The notes under the pieces are model-generated. The model ran no database searches, was not told where the DNA came from, and worked only from the letters and a program-made list of their open reading frames with translations. The position numbers were made by a program, and so were the translations under genes. From Pomphorhynchus laevis (Eukaryota > Acanthocephala > Palaeacanthocephala > Echinorhynchida > Pomphorhynchidae): 64,000 nt of DNA. The DNA is taken from the NCBI GenBank assembly GCA_012934845.2, contig WNNJ02002011.1, forward strand, positions 1 through 64,000, read 5' to 3'. The stretch's first letter is position 1; the number at the start of each line of letters is the position of its first letter. Below are positions 32,661 through 44,089 of the stretch, piece by piece.

Positions 32661-33689
32661 CTTGATTGTATTTGTCTCCTCTCCTATGTCGAGACCTGAT
32701 AATATGAACCGAAACCTGATAACATAGCATTTTATTCTACTGACCACTCATCTTTTTTCTAATACATAATGTTATCGGTTCATAAAATATAATAAAATAT
32801 AATATAAATTAAATATAATAAAATTGTAATATTTAAAATATATTATTATATTTATTATAATAAATATTATAATTAACATAACATAAAATATAATCGGTTC
32901 ATAAACCCGATTTAATTAAATAAATTCAGCAATTTATTTAATTAGTCGATGCTATAATAATTACACAATGCATGTGTAATGTATTAACTGAACTTATATT
33001 TCGCCAATTCTTTATTGCATATCTTATAACAACAACACGAGTGTAAACTAAGAATCACCTCTAAACAACAATAAACTTGCATTAAGAATAAAAATAAGAA
33101 TATACTCGTTAAAAATTTTATGGCATAAAGACATCAAACGTTGTATACTTATTCACATGTCCAAAACCAGAATGTAAAGTAGGGAATAATACGATAGCTA
33201 AACAGCACAGTTGCTCAAAAACAGAATGTAACAACGGCGCTATAAAAGTATTTTGAAGGCATAATTAGCTATGGCCAAATCGACGAAATAATAGAAAACA
33301 TTGACTTTCATTCACATTAGGAATGTCTTCGACCTTTAGAAACGCTCGAAATTAAAGGAAATATTCTGAAACTAAATTCTAGGGATGATAATTTCGCTAA
33401 AATAAATATTTTACCTCTGCCTATGGCGCTACCAAATACTTGCCTTTTAAATTATCCGAAATGCAATTATTGTCGAAGAATACAAAATAAAATTTCGGGT
33501 AGCATTTACTCACGAGAGAATATTGCTAATGCTGATTGTCAAAGGTGTACTGCTCATGATGATCTACTCTAGCAAAGGGTTATAATAAAGAAATTATTGT
33601 CAAACATAACCAGCCGGCTGAAAAGAAAACAACAACCAAAGAGTGAAGTTCGATACTATATCTTCATCATCAATAGTAATCAGGCACAC
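32661..33689. other. AT-rich DNA with an unrecognised decayed Cys-rich coding stretch
   Basis: 32690-32740 holds a degraded Penelope-associated motif (GAAACCTGATAACATAGC). At 33140-33590 two broken frames read CPKPECKVGNN...HSCSKTEC and later LNYPKCNYCRRIQNKISG. The Cys spacing suggests zinc-binding modules, but I recognise no family. Likely an eroded gene or transposon. Confidence 0.35.
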
Positions 33690-36665
33690 GACAAATTAAT
33701 GGAATCTAAGCCCATCAGTATACAACAACGGGACACCTATGGATTAAACCGCTCAGGGTCTCTCACATACCTGATGATCAAATCTAGGAACACGATGGCC
33801 GGTAATTTCGACGAGAGGATATCCAGAAAACTTAGTTTTTTTTCGCTGGTGGACGTTCTCTAGAAAAAAGACTAATCCTGAGATTGTCCAGGTACACCAT
33901 ATAAGTACCTAAGCGCTTCCTCTTAATGACAGATGATGGGCCCGTTTAAGGGCCATTCTGGCGGTCGTCAAGAAACTTTCGAACCAATTTAAGTCTGATC
34001 CGTATGTCCATCTAACCGTAATAATAAACCTCAGGTATCTTACTCGATGTGTAAAGGCTAGGAGTGGTTGATTATGCAAAATGGAAGATAGCGGTGAGAT
34101 TGATAGTATCTTTAATGTTTACTTTGTTGCTGAGGCACATTAAAGCATTAAAGACCTCCACCTGCGATTTTGAGGAGTTGAGAAGCAGTTTGGATGAAGG
34201 CAACTGATCTTTTATTCTTAAAAATAAATGGCTGATGTCAGAGACTACATGTTTGCACCTGTGCCCAGAAAACAGGGTTGTGGTGTCACCATCGTATACC
34301 ACCTGATGTTGATCGCGTTAAAGAGGTTTGCGTAGAACAATGGATGCAGCAAGAAATAAGATAAAGGAAAGTGGGGAGCCTTGAGGTACACCTGTAATCT
34401 GAAAGAACTGACGTACATCAGGGTCGTCTTCGTAAAAGAACTGCTTGGTATACAGAAAAATCTACACCCTATTAACAATTCTCGCAGACAACCCGAGGAA
34501 TTTGAGAGAATAGATAACAAAAAGAATAAATACGAGGTCAAATTCAGCGGAAAAGCTAAGAAAAATCGTGACAGTAAGCTAATGACTGTTTTCTTGAAAA
34601 AACGATGTAGTTCACCTTTTGCTGAATAAACCAAGCGACTTTTTAACATCTCATGAAAACCAGGTCGGATTAAATTACGCCTACAGAGATGGTCGTGGAT
34701 TTTACGCGCAAGCGTGTTTTTGTAGATGGAGATGAGGGAGTTTTAAATCGAAACGGGTCGCAGATCTTTACGACATTTAGTCGATTTTTTCTTAGCAATA
34801 AATAAAATATAGCAATAACTTATTGCTAAGTTTCTTATCAATAAGTTTATACCGGCTATATCAGAGAGGATGGCTAAAAGCAATGTGATGACGACATCGT
34901 TCTTTTGTCAGTATGTCAAAATCTGACAAACGCGATGGAAGAGTGACGCATGGGTTTTGGAGCTTTCGGAACTTCTCTCAAGAGTTTATAATATCAGTGG
35001 CAGATAAGTCCCTACTCCGGAAGTGACTATAAGATTACATTTGTTGGGGATATTGAGCGGCCCTATAATTCTAAAGTGATTGTGGCTCCAATCCAACCCG
35101 ATGCTATCTCCTTTCAGCAAACAAATTTCTCCTTCTCAATCTTCCAAAGGAAAGATTGAGAAGGATTAAGGCAAGCAATGCTCGCTCTATCTCTGCTCAG
35201 CTGGAGCCTATATCTAGTACTCTATTACTCATTCGAGAGAGCCTGTTTAAAAGAAACAGAGAGATTGGGAAGGTGCAAAAAATTTTCTTGAACCTGGAGA
35301 TTGTCCGAATGGAATTGAAAATGTGACGTTTACAGATAGTTGAAAGAATCGCGGTAGCTTGCGAAGAGAGGTAGAATTAAATTGGGTTAGATTCGCATTT
35401 CATGCACGAGGGAAGAGTCGGATAGCTGCTGGAAGTAGGGTACTTTGGTTGGATCAAAGTAGAGCATCCTCCTCAGCAAAGTATGTTCCTCTAGCCACCA
35501 TCAAAGTAGGTCATGAAAGGTTGATAATTGTTTGCGTAACTGCTCAATACAGAAAAGATTTAACATTCATTTCTCATGTAGCAGTAGTATATCGAACAGA
35601 AAATTTGTTGTTTTGCAATTTTAGGTGGTTGATGGTGGTATGTGAGTAAGATAATCGTTCCTGGCTCCGCGAAGTACTGCAATTATCCAACGACCAGTTC
35701 TGTCGTGAAAATCATCAAGTAACATGTCATAACCACTACCAAATAAACGATCCAGGAGGTCACGGTTCTTGTGAATCTCTCCTAGTCGTATATATAATAG
35801 TAGTGCACGGATGTGTTAAGTAGACAACACTCCAGCATTTCTTTCTAAATACGGCATTTATACAAAATGGTGTTGCTTTTTAGACTGGACTTTGATTCAG
35901 ACTTTCAGTCACCTTGTTAGCTCTAGATGACCAATGAGTATCCGGCAACACCCATCAGTAGAATAAAGTACTCACTGGTTGTTTCGGTTGCATGTGTGAC
36001 ATTGTGAATCAAGGCGTTTTCGACATTTATATATAATTCATTGAAAATTGAAAGGCTAAAATGTGCTAAGACAGGATTTTTAACGCTTCGGCCAAGATGC
36101 CTTTTTCAATTGTATGTTATTTTATCTCTCTACATAAAGAGATATTGTGAATATCTCTTTATGGATATCTCTTTATCTCTTAATAGATATTAGGCGAATA
36201 TTGTGAATTTTGTACTCAGATGTGAGGGATCATAATTTCTTAACTGTTGCGAATGGGGGGAAGTTATTTATTTTCATAGTAGCCTGAATAGGCCTTTAGG
36301 TAGTCGATCCGAATTCTTTAGATGCATGTCAAAGAATTCTAGGTACGCTGCTGCCAGATCCAGAGAGCTGAACGAAATCCGGATTTCAGAGTCTAAGTAT
36401 TTTATTGAATTGAATAGAATTCTCTTCATATAAACGCTTGTAAATTCCCTTAGGAATATATTCAAGAGATTAATACGTTCGAATGGTTGAAGAAGTCTAA
36501 TTATTACCAGTTTTACCAATTTAGGCAAAGGAGGGAGTTCTCCCTCCGTGCTTGAAATCAAAGAATTAGAAGAATTAGCACTATCCTTTGTTGCTATTGT
36601 TGGAAAATTTGTTTTACTGGAGCTTATTGATCCTCTGACTAATACTGCACATTTTTTCCTCTAGT
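33690..36665 (-). mobile_element. Jockey/I-like LINE copy C, decayed and interrupted
   Basis: The 5' end is near 36665 (reading SSKTNFPTIATKD and then EGELPPLPKLVKLVII) and ORF1 stops at about 36280. A 480-base unrelated block follows (35800-36275). ORF2 continues from 35800 to 33690, with RT pieces at 34649-34072. Motif C reads VVYDGDTTTLFSG, so the catalytic Asp pair is lost. Lies head-to-head with copy D, with ORF1 starts less than about 100 bases apart. Confidence 0.85.
35800..36275. repeat. Insert within LINE copy C with hairpin and fold-back
   Basis: 36047-36118 is a hairpin with arms AATTGAAAGGC and GCCTTTTTCAATT, related to 8881-8929. Its minus strand contains GGC-ATCTTG-GCC-GAAGCG, a degraded hammerhead-like arm. 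36121-36178 has ATATCTCTTTATG pieces in both orientations. Confidence 0.5.
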
Positions 36666-36714
36666 CAAATAATTGATGGTGTAATGTATTGTTGCGTTTT
36701 TTCGCTAATTTTAA

Positions 36715-38017
36715 CATGAATTCTTCTCAATCAATCAATTCAGCGATGGAAAATGATACTTTGGATAAGGTAATTCCAATTATTAACTCTACCAACCACG
36801 TGAGTACCGTTTTTGTTCCTTCTATCGAAAAAGGGGAACTCCCCCTATTAAAAAACTACAAAACTTATCTATCATTACTGCAACAAAGCCGGTAGAACGT
36901 CATTTACTATTCAACATTTTTCTGAGAAAGTTCACATTAGAATACCCTGGAAGCGTTCTATTTAACAGTATAAAAATATTCAATAATTCGATCAGAGTAT
37001 CTTTTACTACACATGATCTCATGATCGCATATAAATTTTTTTTGATTCATTTCTTTCTAACTCTGGAACACTGGAAATTAAGCCTATACAGGCAACAGTT
37101 AAAATCAACAACTTTCCGGCATTTCTAGAACAATCTGATCTAGAGAAGTTAAAGAAACTTTACAAACTTTCCACAACCAGGCCTTTAAAATAAAAAACAG
37201 GGGAGGCGCTTCCGGTAGCCTTCGCCTCCTGTGATCTCGAAAATGCTCAGATCCTTTGCTTGAACACGGTTAACCCCTTTATGGGGTATAACCTCAAATT
37301 TATGCTCATCGATTCCAACTGCTTAACATATCCACACTGTAACAACTGCCACAAGTGGGGGCATTGGGCCTCCACTTGTAAGGAAGTAAGGTGTTGTGGG
37401 GTATGCTCAAAGGCAGACTGTCCTTCATTGGTGGAGAACATCAAATGTATTGAATCATCTATATGCAAGAATTGCGGCGGTGACCACCCAGCGTGGTCCC
37501 GTCGTTGTCGATCCTTTATGGAATACAGGAATAGGCACTCTGCCTCTCCCTCTGAGTCTAAATATTTGGTCAAAGCAGCGTCGGATCCACCTGTAAACGA
37601 TAGAATGTCGAATAAATATATCGTTGTCGATCCTTTATGGAATACAGGAATAGGCACTCTGCCTCTCCCTCTGAGTCTAAATATTTTGTCAAAGCAGCGT
37701 CGGATCCACCTGTAAACGATAGAATGTCGAATAAATATATCTTATTTTTATTAGACAATAATAAGAAAGTAATCCTTGCTCAGTTACAGCAAATGATTCT
37801 TTTCTTGCTTGGAGCGTTTCTGGCTGCTCCGTCTTCCCCTGGAGTTACAGTTACACCTAAATCAAAGAAGAGAGGCGGGTCCGCTCGGACGGTTCCCCCA
37901 AATAAAATGGGTAAGCACCTTTACGGCCTGGGAGATGAAGATATCGCCCAGGGTGTACTGACCCCTGATAGGGCTGGTGGTGGGAAGGGCAAACTTTCCA
38001 CTCCTGGCTCTGTCTAG
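36715..38017 (+). pseudogene. ORF1 of Jockey-like LINE copy D
   Basis: Opening MENDTLDKVIPIINS with KGELPLLKN, a frame-broken middle, then 37260-37715 with CNNCHKWGHWASTC, CGVCSKADC and CKNCGGDHPAWSRRC (three knuckles). A 119-base segment, 37503-37621, is repeated exactly in tandem at 37622-37740 apart from about one base. The C-terminal frame ends at 38017, 33 bases before the ORF2 start. Confidence 0.8.
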
Positions 38018-38050
38018 GTCGGCTACTCCCGTCTCAACTAATCTATCACA

Positions 38051-38683
38051 ATGGTGAGTAAGCCCGAGCCTTTTTCACTGAATATTCTTCAGTGGAATTC
38101 GGGAGGTGCTTCTGCCCTTAGGCTTCTATCTGGTAGAGACGCAGATGTTATAGTCCTTCAGGAGACGCGGTCTATCCGTCTCCCCCAGGACATTACTCGA
38201 TTTATCCCTAAGCACATTTATACCCACTATACTCCGTATATAACCCCGCCTCACTCCTCTTCATCTCAAGGACTCTTGACCTTAGTTAAATGCTCTTTAA
38301 GGTCTTCCCTCATTTTCAACTTCTCGTGTCCAGCCCTGTCTTGTTTAGTTATAGCACTCGTTAAGAACGGTAAACGCCTCAGTCTAGCCAACGTCTATAT
38401 TCGTCTGGGAGAGATTCACAAGAACCGTGACCTCCTGGATGGGATAATTGATGGCGGCTATGACATGGTACTTGGTGACTTCAACGACAGAACTGGTCGT
38501 TGGATTAATGCAGCACTTCGCAGAGCCAGGAACGGTTATCTTATTCATAAACCACCGTCCCCCTCCTTTCATTACACATCAACGAATTCTCTCCTCGACT
38601 TATTATTGCTCAATGAGAAGTGGTTGCTTAAACCCCTCTGCACGGAAAATCGCGGCAACTTCTGTCCACCTCTCATGACCTGA
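38051..38683 (+). CDS. APE-type endonuclease, N-terminal part of ORF2, LINE copy D
   Basis: A 210-residue open frame starting MVSKPEPFSLNILQWNSGG. Motifs: QWNSGG (Asn), VIVLQETRS (catalytic Glu), LANVYIRLGE, LGDFNDRTGRW (GDFN), and TNSLLDLLLL. The terminal SDH-type motif is expected in the TSHDLIRW region, lost here to a frameshift near 38660 but readable in copies A and F. The best preserved endonuclease of the family in the window. It would nick the target DNA for reverse transcription. Confidence 0.82.
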   Translation: MVSKPEPFSLNILQWNSGGASALRLLSGRDADVIVLQETRSIRLPQDITRFIPKHIYTHYTPYITPPHSSSSQGLLTLVKCSLRSSLIFNFSCPALSCLVIALVKNGKRLSLANVYIRLGEIHKNRDLLDGIIDGGYDMVLGDFNDRTGRWINAALRRARNGYLIHKPPSPSFHYTSTNSLLDLLLLNEKWLLKPLCTENRGNFCPPLMT

Positions 38684-38689
38684 TTCGTT

Positions 38690-40148
38690 GGCGGATATAA
38701 GAGGATTCCCTGCTTCGTAGAAGATTCCACTTTGATCCCATCAGGGTGGCTGTCTTCCGAGCAGCTATCCAACGCTTCCCCCGAATTGGCAATGAGAGTT
38801 TAACCGGATTTAATTCCTATCTCTCTTCGCAAGCCACCGCGATTTTATCGACTACCTATAGCATCAACATTAGCCGTAGAATTTTTATTCCAAAGAAATA
38901 TCCGGTCTCATGTCCTAAAGACCTGCGGCCCATTTCGATTCAAAATTCCCTCGTTTCGATCTACGAAAAAGCGCTTGCGGGTAGAATCCGCGCAAGAAAT
39001 TGGCCGACATCAACATTAGTCGTAGAATTTTTATTCCAAAGAAATATCCGGTCTCATGTCCTAAAGACCTCCGGCCCATTTCGATTCAAAATTCCCTCGT
39101 TTCGATCTACGAAAAAGCGCTTGCGCGTAGAATCCGCGACTATTTAAGTAGGCGTAACTTAATCCCACCTGTTTCCATGGGTTCGTCAAAGGTCGCTCGG
39201 TCCATTCAGCAGTAGGTGAAGTGCATCAGTTCTGTCGGGAGAATAGCCATCAACTTGCTGTGGCTGTTTTCCTTGACTTTTCTGCTGCATTTGATCACAT
39301 CTCCATTACTTTTGTTATCTCTTCTCTCAGGTCCCTCGGGTTGCCTACGAGAATTGTTAACAGGGTGGAGATACTGTTGTACACCAAGCGATTTTATTAC
39401 GAAGACGACCCTGATGCGCGTCAGTTCTACCCTATTACGGGTGTGCCTTAAGGTTCACCTCTTTCTCCTGTTTTGTATCTTGCTGCCTCCATAAACCTCC
39501 TTAAAATATTTAAGCAGCGTGATCAACGTCTAGTGGTGTACGCTGATGACACCACAGCCCTGCTCTCTGGATGCAGGTGTAAGGACGTAGTCTCTAACAT
39601 CAGCCGTTTCGTTTTAAGATTAAAAGACCAGTTACCCAGGTCCAATCTTATTCTAAACTCCGCCAAATCGCAGGTGGTTGTCTTTCATGGCTCCCCTGCG
39701 ACGAAGCAAAAGCTTAAGAGACTAGCACTCTCTGCTCTTGCCTCCTTATTTGCCTCTGATCCACTCCCTACCTTCACAAGTCGAGTAAAATACCTGGGGT
39801 TCACTGTTTCGGTGAACTGGTCTGCGAAAGCTGACCTGGATAGACTCTAACGTATCCTGAAGAGAGCTAGGTGGTCTCTGAAACGGGCCCAGCATATGTC
39901 GTTGAGTGGGATTACTTACCCAGGTGCGCCGCCGAGGCACTTGGGCTATCTCGGGATTAGTCTTCTTCTCTAGAGGACGTACCCCAGAGCAAAGACTAAG
40001 GTTTCTTAAGCTCTTCATCTCTCGCTTACCCAACATAGTCCGCGCTGACTGGTCTCTTCGGGGGGTGAAAGACCCCGGGTGGTTCAGTCGGAAAGCGGCG
40101 TGTTGGATTGGTTGGGGGGCTCAGATCCCCATGGATTTGAGGCCGTAA
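38690..40148 (+). pseudogene. Reverse transcriptase and C-terminal part of ORF2, LINE copy D
   Basis: An early part (AVFRAAIQRFPRIG) is followed by a deletion of about 520 bases. The segment 38862-39007 is then repeated in tandem at 39008-39150 (PKDLRPISIQNSLVSIYEKA twice). Motif A FLDFSAAFDHIS (39221), motif B region TGVP followed by TAA instead of CAA, and motif C VVYADDTTALLSG (39473). The end is WFSRKAACWIGWGAQIP. Confidence 0.82.
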
Positions 40149-40384
40149 CTTTGAAGACTGAAGATTCTGGAACTGAAGATTGAATGTTGTTGTGCGATTC
40201 GATTTGTCTAACTATCTGACTTGACTTAACTGTTTGTTGTATTGCATGCTTGTTATTTATTATTTAATGAAATCGTTGTTGTTGCTAATTTTAACGAAAA
40301 CGATATATTGAGCAAGAGAGCAATCGCTGGTGCTTGCGACTGGTATTTGTTGAACGATAAGCAGATCTTTTAACCATAAAATTT

Positions 40385-43300
40385 CCTTGGTTATAAATAC
40401 TTACAATGACTCCAAATTCAGGTAATTCCTCAATTCCAGCCAACGAGGTAGTTCAATTTTGAATTTAAATTTTCTACCGGTACAGGGGGAACTCTCCCTA
40501 TGAAAAAACTGCAAAACTTAATTAGTATAAACCTTACCGTACCCTTAAAAAGACAAAATATTCAATATTCTTATACGAATATGTTCACAGATTTATATAT
40601 TAACAGTGATATATTCAAATCCATCAAACATTTTGAGTCAGAGGTACGAATCTCATTCACTTCCTCTGATTTAGCTGAAACTTGTCAAAAATACTTCAGC
40701 GATAACTTAAGACAGTATGGTACAATCATATACAAACTCATACAACCTTCAGTAAAAATATCAAATATTTATCCTGATCTCAACACTGATGACATTAAAA
40801 TCTAGAAAGTCTATATGATATTACGAATATTCGTTTTATAAAAGGAAGGGATTCCCCCTCCCAGTCGCTTTATGGTTAACATCGGTGGACAACGCCAAAA
40901 TTATCTCTAAATCTAATTGTAATCCCTTTCTGGGACATAATCATAAGTTTACGATGGTCAGCATGACAACCTGACTTACCCCCATTGTAATAACTGGCAC
41001 AAGTAGGGGCACTGAGGATCAGGTTGCCACACCCCTCCTATCTTGTGGTATGCGGATCAAATTACGACCATCATCTAAACGGCAAGTGCGTCAAACCCCG
41101 CCATGTTCGAGCTGCTTGGACCATCTAGCATGGCCTCGAGAATGCTGCGACTTCAAGCAGTATCAGAAAATACATTGTATTAATTTAGCACAACACCCTC
41201 CAACTCGTTTGATGACGCAATCAAAAGGATGTCCGATTTAGATATAATAAGACTAATTGACTTAAAGAGCCAAACATCTATTAAGAAAATGGAGGACCTG
41301 ATCACACATTAAATAACCACAATGATCGTGACACCCCAGACTTCTAGAGCTATCGTCTCTCAATTAAAATAAACATGGCGCCTCAGTATACAATTTGCCG
41401 TCAGTAGGCCTTTCTAAAAAGGCAAAACTTGGAAAGTGGAGGCAAAGAAGGGAAATGAAGAAAATGCCTGTGAGCAAATGACTCTTTCTATTGAGGTCGA
41501 AAGTAGGAAAGGCAACCTTCCCGCATCTGGTTCCAACTAGGGGGCCTTCAAACTCCTGTACCACTGTTTCAATGATAAATAATATGAAACCGTTTTCACT
41601 GAACATCATTCAGTTGAATTCGAGAAGTGCTTCTGCACTTAGTCTTCTATCTGACCGAGATGAAGATGTTATAGTCCTTCATGAGACGCGAACTTTCTAG
41701 TCTATCCAGGACATTACTCGATTTATTCCAAAACACATAACACTTTACTTCGTACATAACTCCTCTTCACACATATTCTCAATGTCTTTTAACCTTAGTT
41801 AGATGCCACTTAAGATCATCCCTCCTATTAAACTACTCATGTTCAGCCATGTCTTGCTTAGCGATTATACTATAAAAGAACTGTAAACACATCTGTATAG
41901 CCAGTATCTATATTCGGCCAGGAGAGATCCACACGAACCATGACCTTCTGGATCGTATATTTGGTAGGGCTATGACATGCTACTTGATGTATTCAACGAC
42001 ATACTGGTCGTTGGATTAACGCAGCACTCCGCATAGCCAGGAACTACTATATTATACATAAACCGCCATCCCCCACCTTTCATTTGGCTGCTACATCCTA
42101 CCTTTATTGAGATGTCGATCCAAAAACTGTCCACCTCGCACGACCTACTCCGATGGCGGTTAGAGGATGATACGTTGCTTAGACGAAGGTTTGACTTTAA
42201 TCCAATTTGAGTGGCCTTCTTCCAGGCAACAATCCATCTCTTCCCTAGAGTAGGAAATGTGAGCCTGACTCGATTCATTTTCGACCACTCATCGCAAGCT
42301 ACAGTGATCTTTCGACTACATATAAAGGTCGCATATACAATCTCACTACAACAAAATTCAAGGTCTTAAATAAAATGCTATTCCTTCACAATCTATCTGT
42401 TTCCGTCAGACAGGCCCTTTCTAAAGAATACTGGAGCTCTAGATATAGGTTTGAGCTGAGTAGAGATAGGACGAGCATTGCTCGTCTCAACCCTTCTTAG
42501 TCTTCCTATTGGAAGATATTTAAGAAGGAGCAGTTTGTCTGCTTGAAGGAGAGGGTTTCGGGTTGGACAGGTAGTTTAGGCCCTATTAAAGTTTTGCAGG
42601 AGTCACTACTGCTACATAACTATGGAGCCACTAAATCCCCCAACCAATCCCCTTTGGGTGACTTCAGGAGCATGGACCTATATGTACCATATATCGTAAA
42701 CTGCTGGGTAACTTACGGCATCTCCAGATCATATGCGCTACTCTACCCTCGAATATGTCAGCTTTTGTAAGACAGTAGAAGAACGGAGGTGGCCATCACA
42801 ATGCTTTTAGCCTCATCGTCCAATGTTACCGTCATCAACATTTGACTACGTATATTTTTACAAAAAAGAAATCGATTACATGCATTAAATACATGCGGTA
42901 CATTTCAAATAAAACTCCATCATCTCCATATACAAAAAAAGCGCTTGCGCGTAGAATGTAACCATCTAAGTAGGCGTAATTTGATCCCATTAAGTTTTCA
43001 TGGGTTCGTCAAATGTCACTCGGTCCATAAAGCAATAGTGAAATGCATCGGTTTTGTTAAAATAATAAAAATCAGCTTACTACATCTGTTTTTCTAATTT
43101 TTTCCGCTGCATTTGACCGCATTTTCATTCTTTGTTATATCTTCTCTCAGGTCCCTAGGCTTACCCCCGAGAATTGTTAACAGGATAGAGTTATTACTGG
43201 ATACCAAACGATTCTTCTATGAAGACGACCATGATGCAAGTCAGTTCTACCCTATTTCAAGTGTGCCTCAAGGTTTTCCACTTTATCCTATCTTATATAT

Positions 43301-44055
43301 TGCTGCCTCCGTCGAACTATTCAAAACATTTAAACGCGATCAACATCTAGTGGTGGACGCAGGTGCAAATATGTAGTCTCGAAAATCAGCTGCTACTTTT
43401 TAAGATTAAAATATCAGCTATCCCTATCCAATCCGACTCTCACATCCGCCAAATCGCAGGTGGATGTATTTTATATTGCCCCTGCTACAAAAATACTGAA
43501 GAGATTAGTACTCTCGGCTTTATCTTCTTTATTGACTAATCAATCACTCCCAACCTTCATAAGTCGAGTAAGATATCTGGGGTTCACCATTACTGTAAAC
43601 TGAATGGCAAAAGCTGATCTGGATATATTTAAACGTATCCTGAAGAGAGCTAGTTGGGCGCTTAACCGTGTTCAGCATCTCTCATTCAAAGGGAATGTCA
43701 AAGTATGCCTTTGGAGTACCTAGGCAATCTCGGGATTAGTCTTCTTTTCAAGAGGACGTCACCCAGAGCAAGGATTAAGGTTTCTCAAGCTCCTCATCTT
43801 GAGACTGCTTACCATAGTCCACCTCGAGTGGACTCTAAGGAGGTTGAGAGATCCCGAATGGTTCAGTCGAAGGCCGTCGAGCTGGTGCGGCCTGGGGCTT
43901 AGATCCCTCTAAACCTGAGGGTGTAAAGATTATAAGGAAACATGCTTAATGAAGAGATGGAAATGGGAAAGGAGAAAGTATGACTAAACTTTTTTTTTCA
44001 AATCATGTAATTTTGTTAAGAAAGTCTATTATTATTGTATCGTGGCATTAAAATC
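40385..44055 (+). mobile_element. Jockey/I-like LINE copy E, heavily decayed
   Basis: Starts about 120 bases after copy D. ORF1 from 40407, with 40500-40805 reading EVRISFTSSDLAET; ORF2 from about 41575 (MKPFSLNIIQLNSRSASAL). RT piece 43113-43376 has SLRSLGLPPRIVNRIELLL, but about 35 bases holding the YADD motif are deleted after HLVV. Many stops. Ends about 44055. Confidence 0.85.
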
Positions 44056-44089
44056 GAATATCTAAATTCGAGTCATTCGCGAAATGATG

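Larger units (their letters stand above)
36690..40270 (+). mobile_element. Jockey/I-like LINE copy D
   Basis: ORF1 begins near 36715-36748 and ORF2 ends at 40148, followed by a short AT-rich tail. It has a whole endonuclease frame and good RT motifs, but ORF1 is broken, about 520 bases of ORF2 are missing at 38860, and there are tandem duplications of 119 and 146 bases. First of three head-to-tail copies. Confidence 0.9.

Noticed and set aside
33597-33863. Possible 88-residue host ORF
   Set aside because: Its second half is the antisense of the GC-rich end of LINE copy C.
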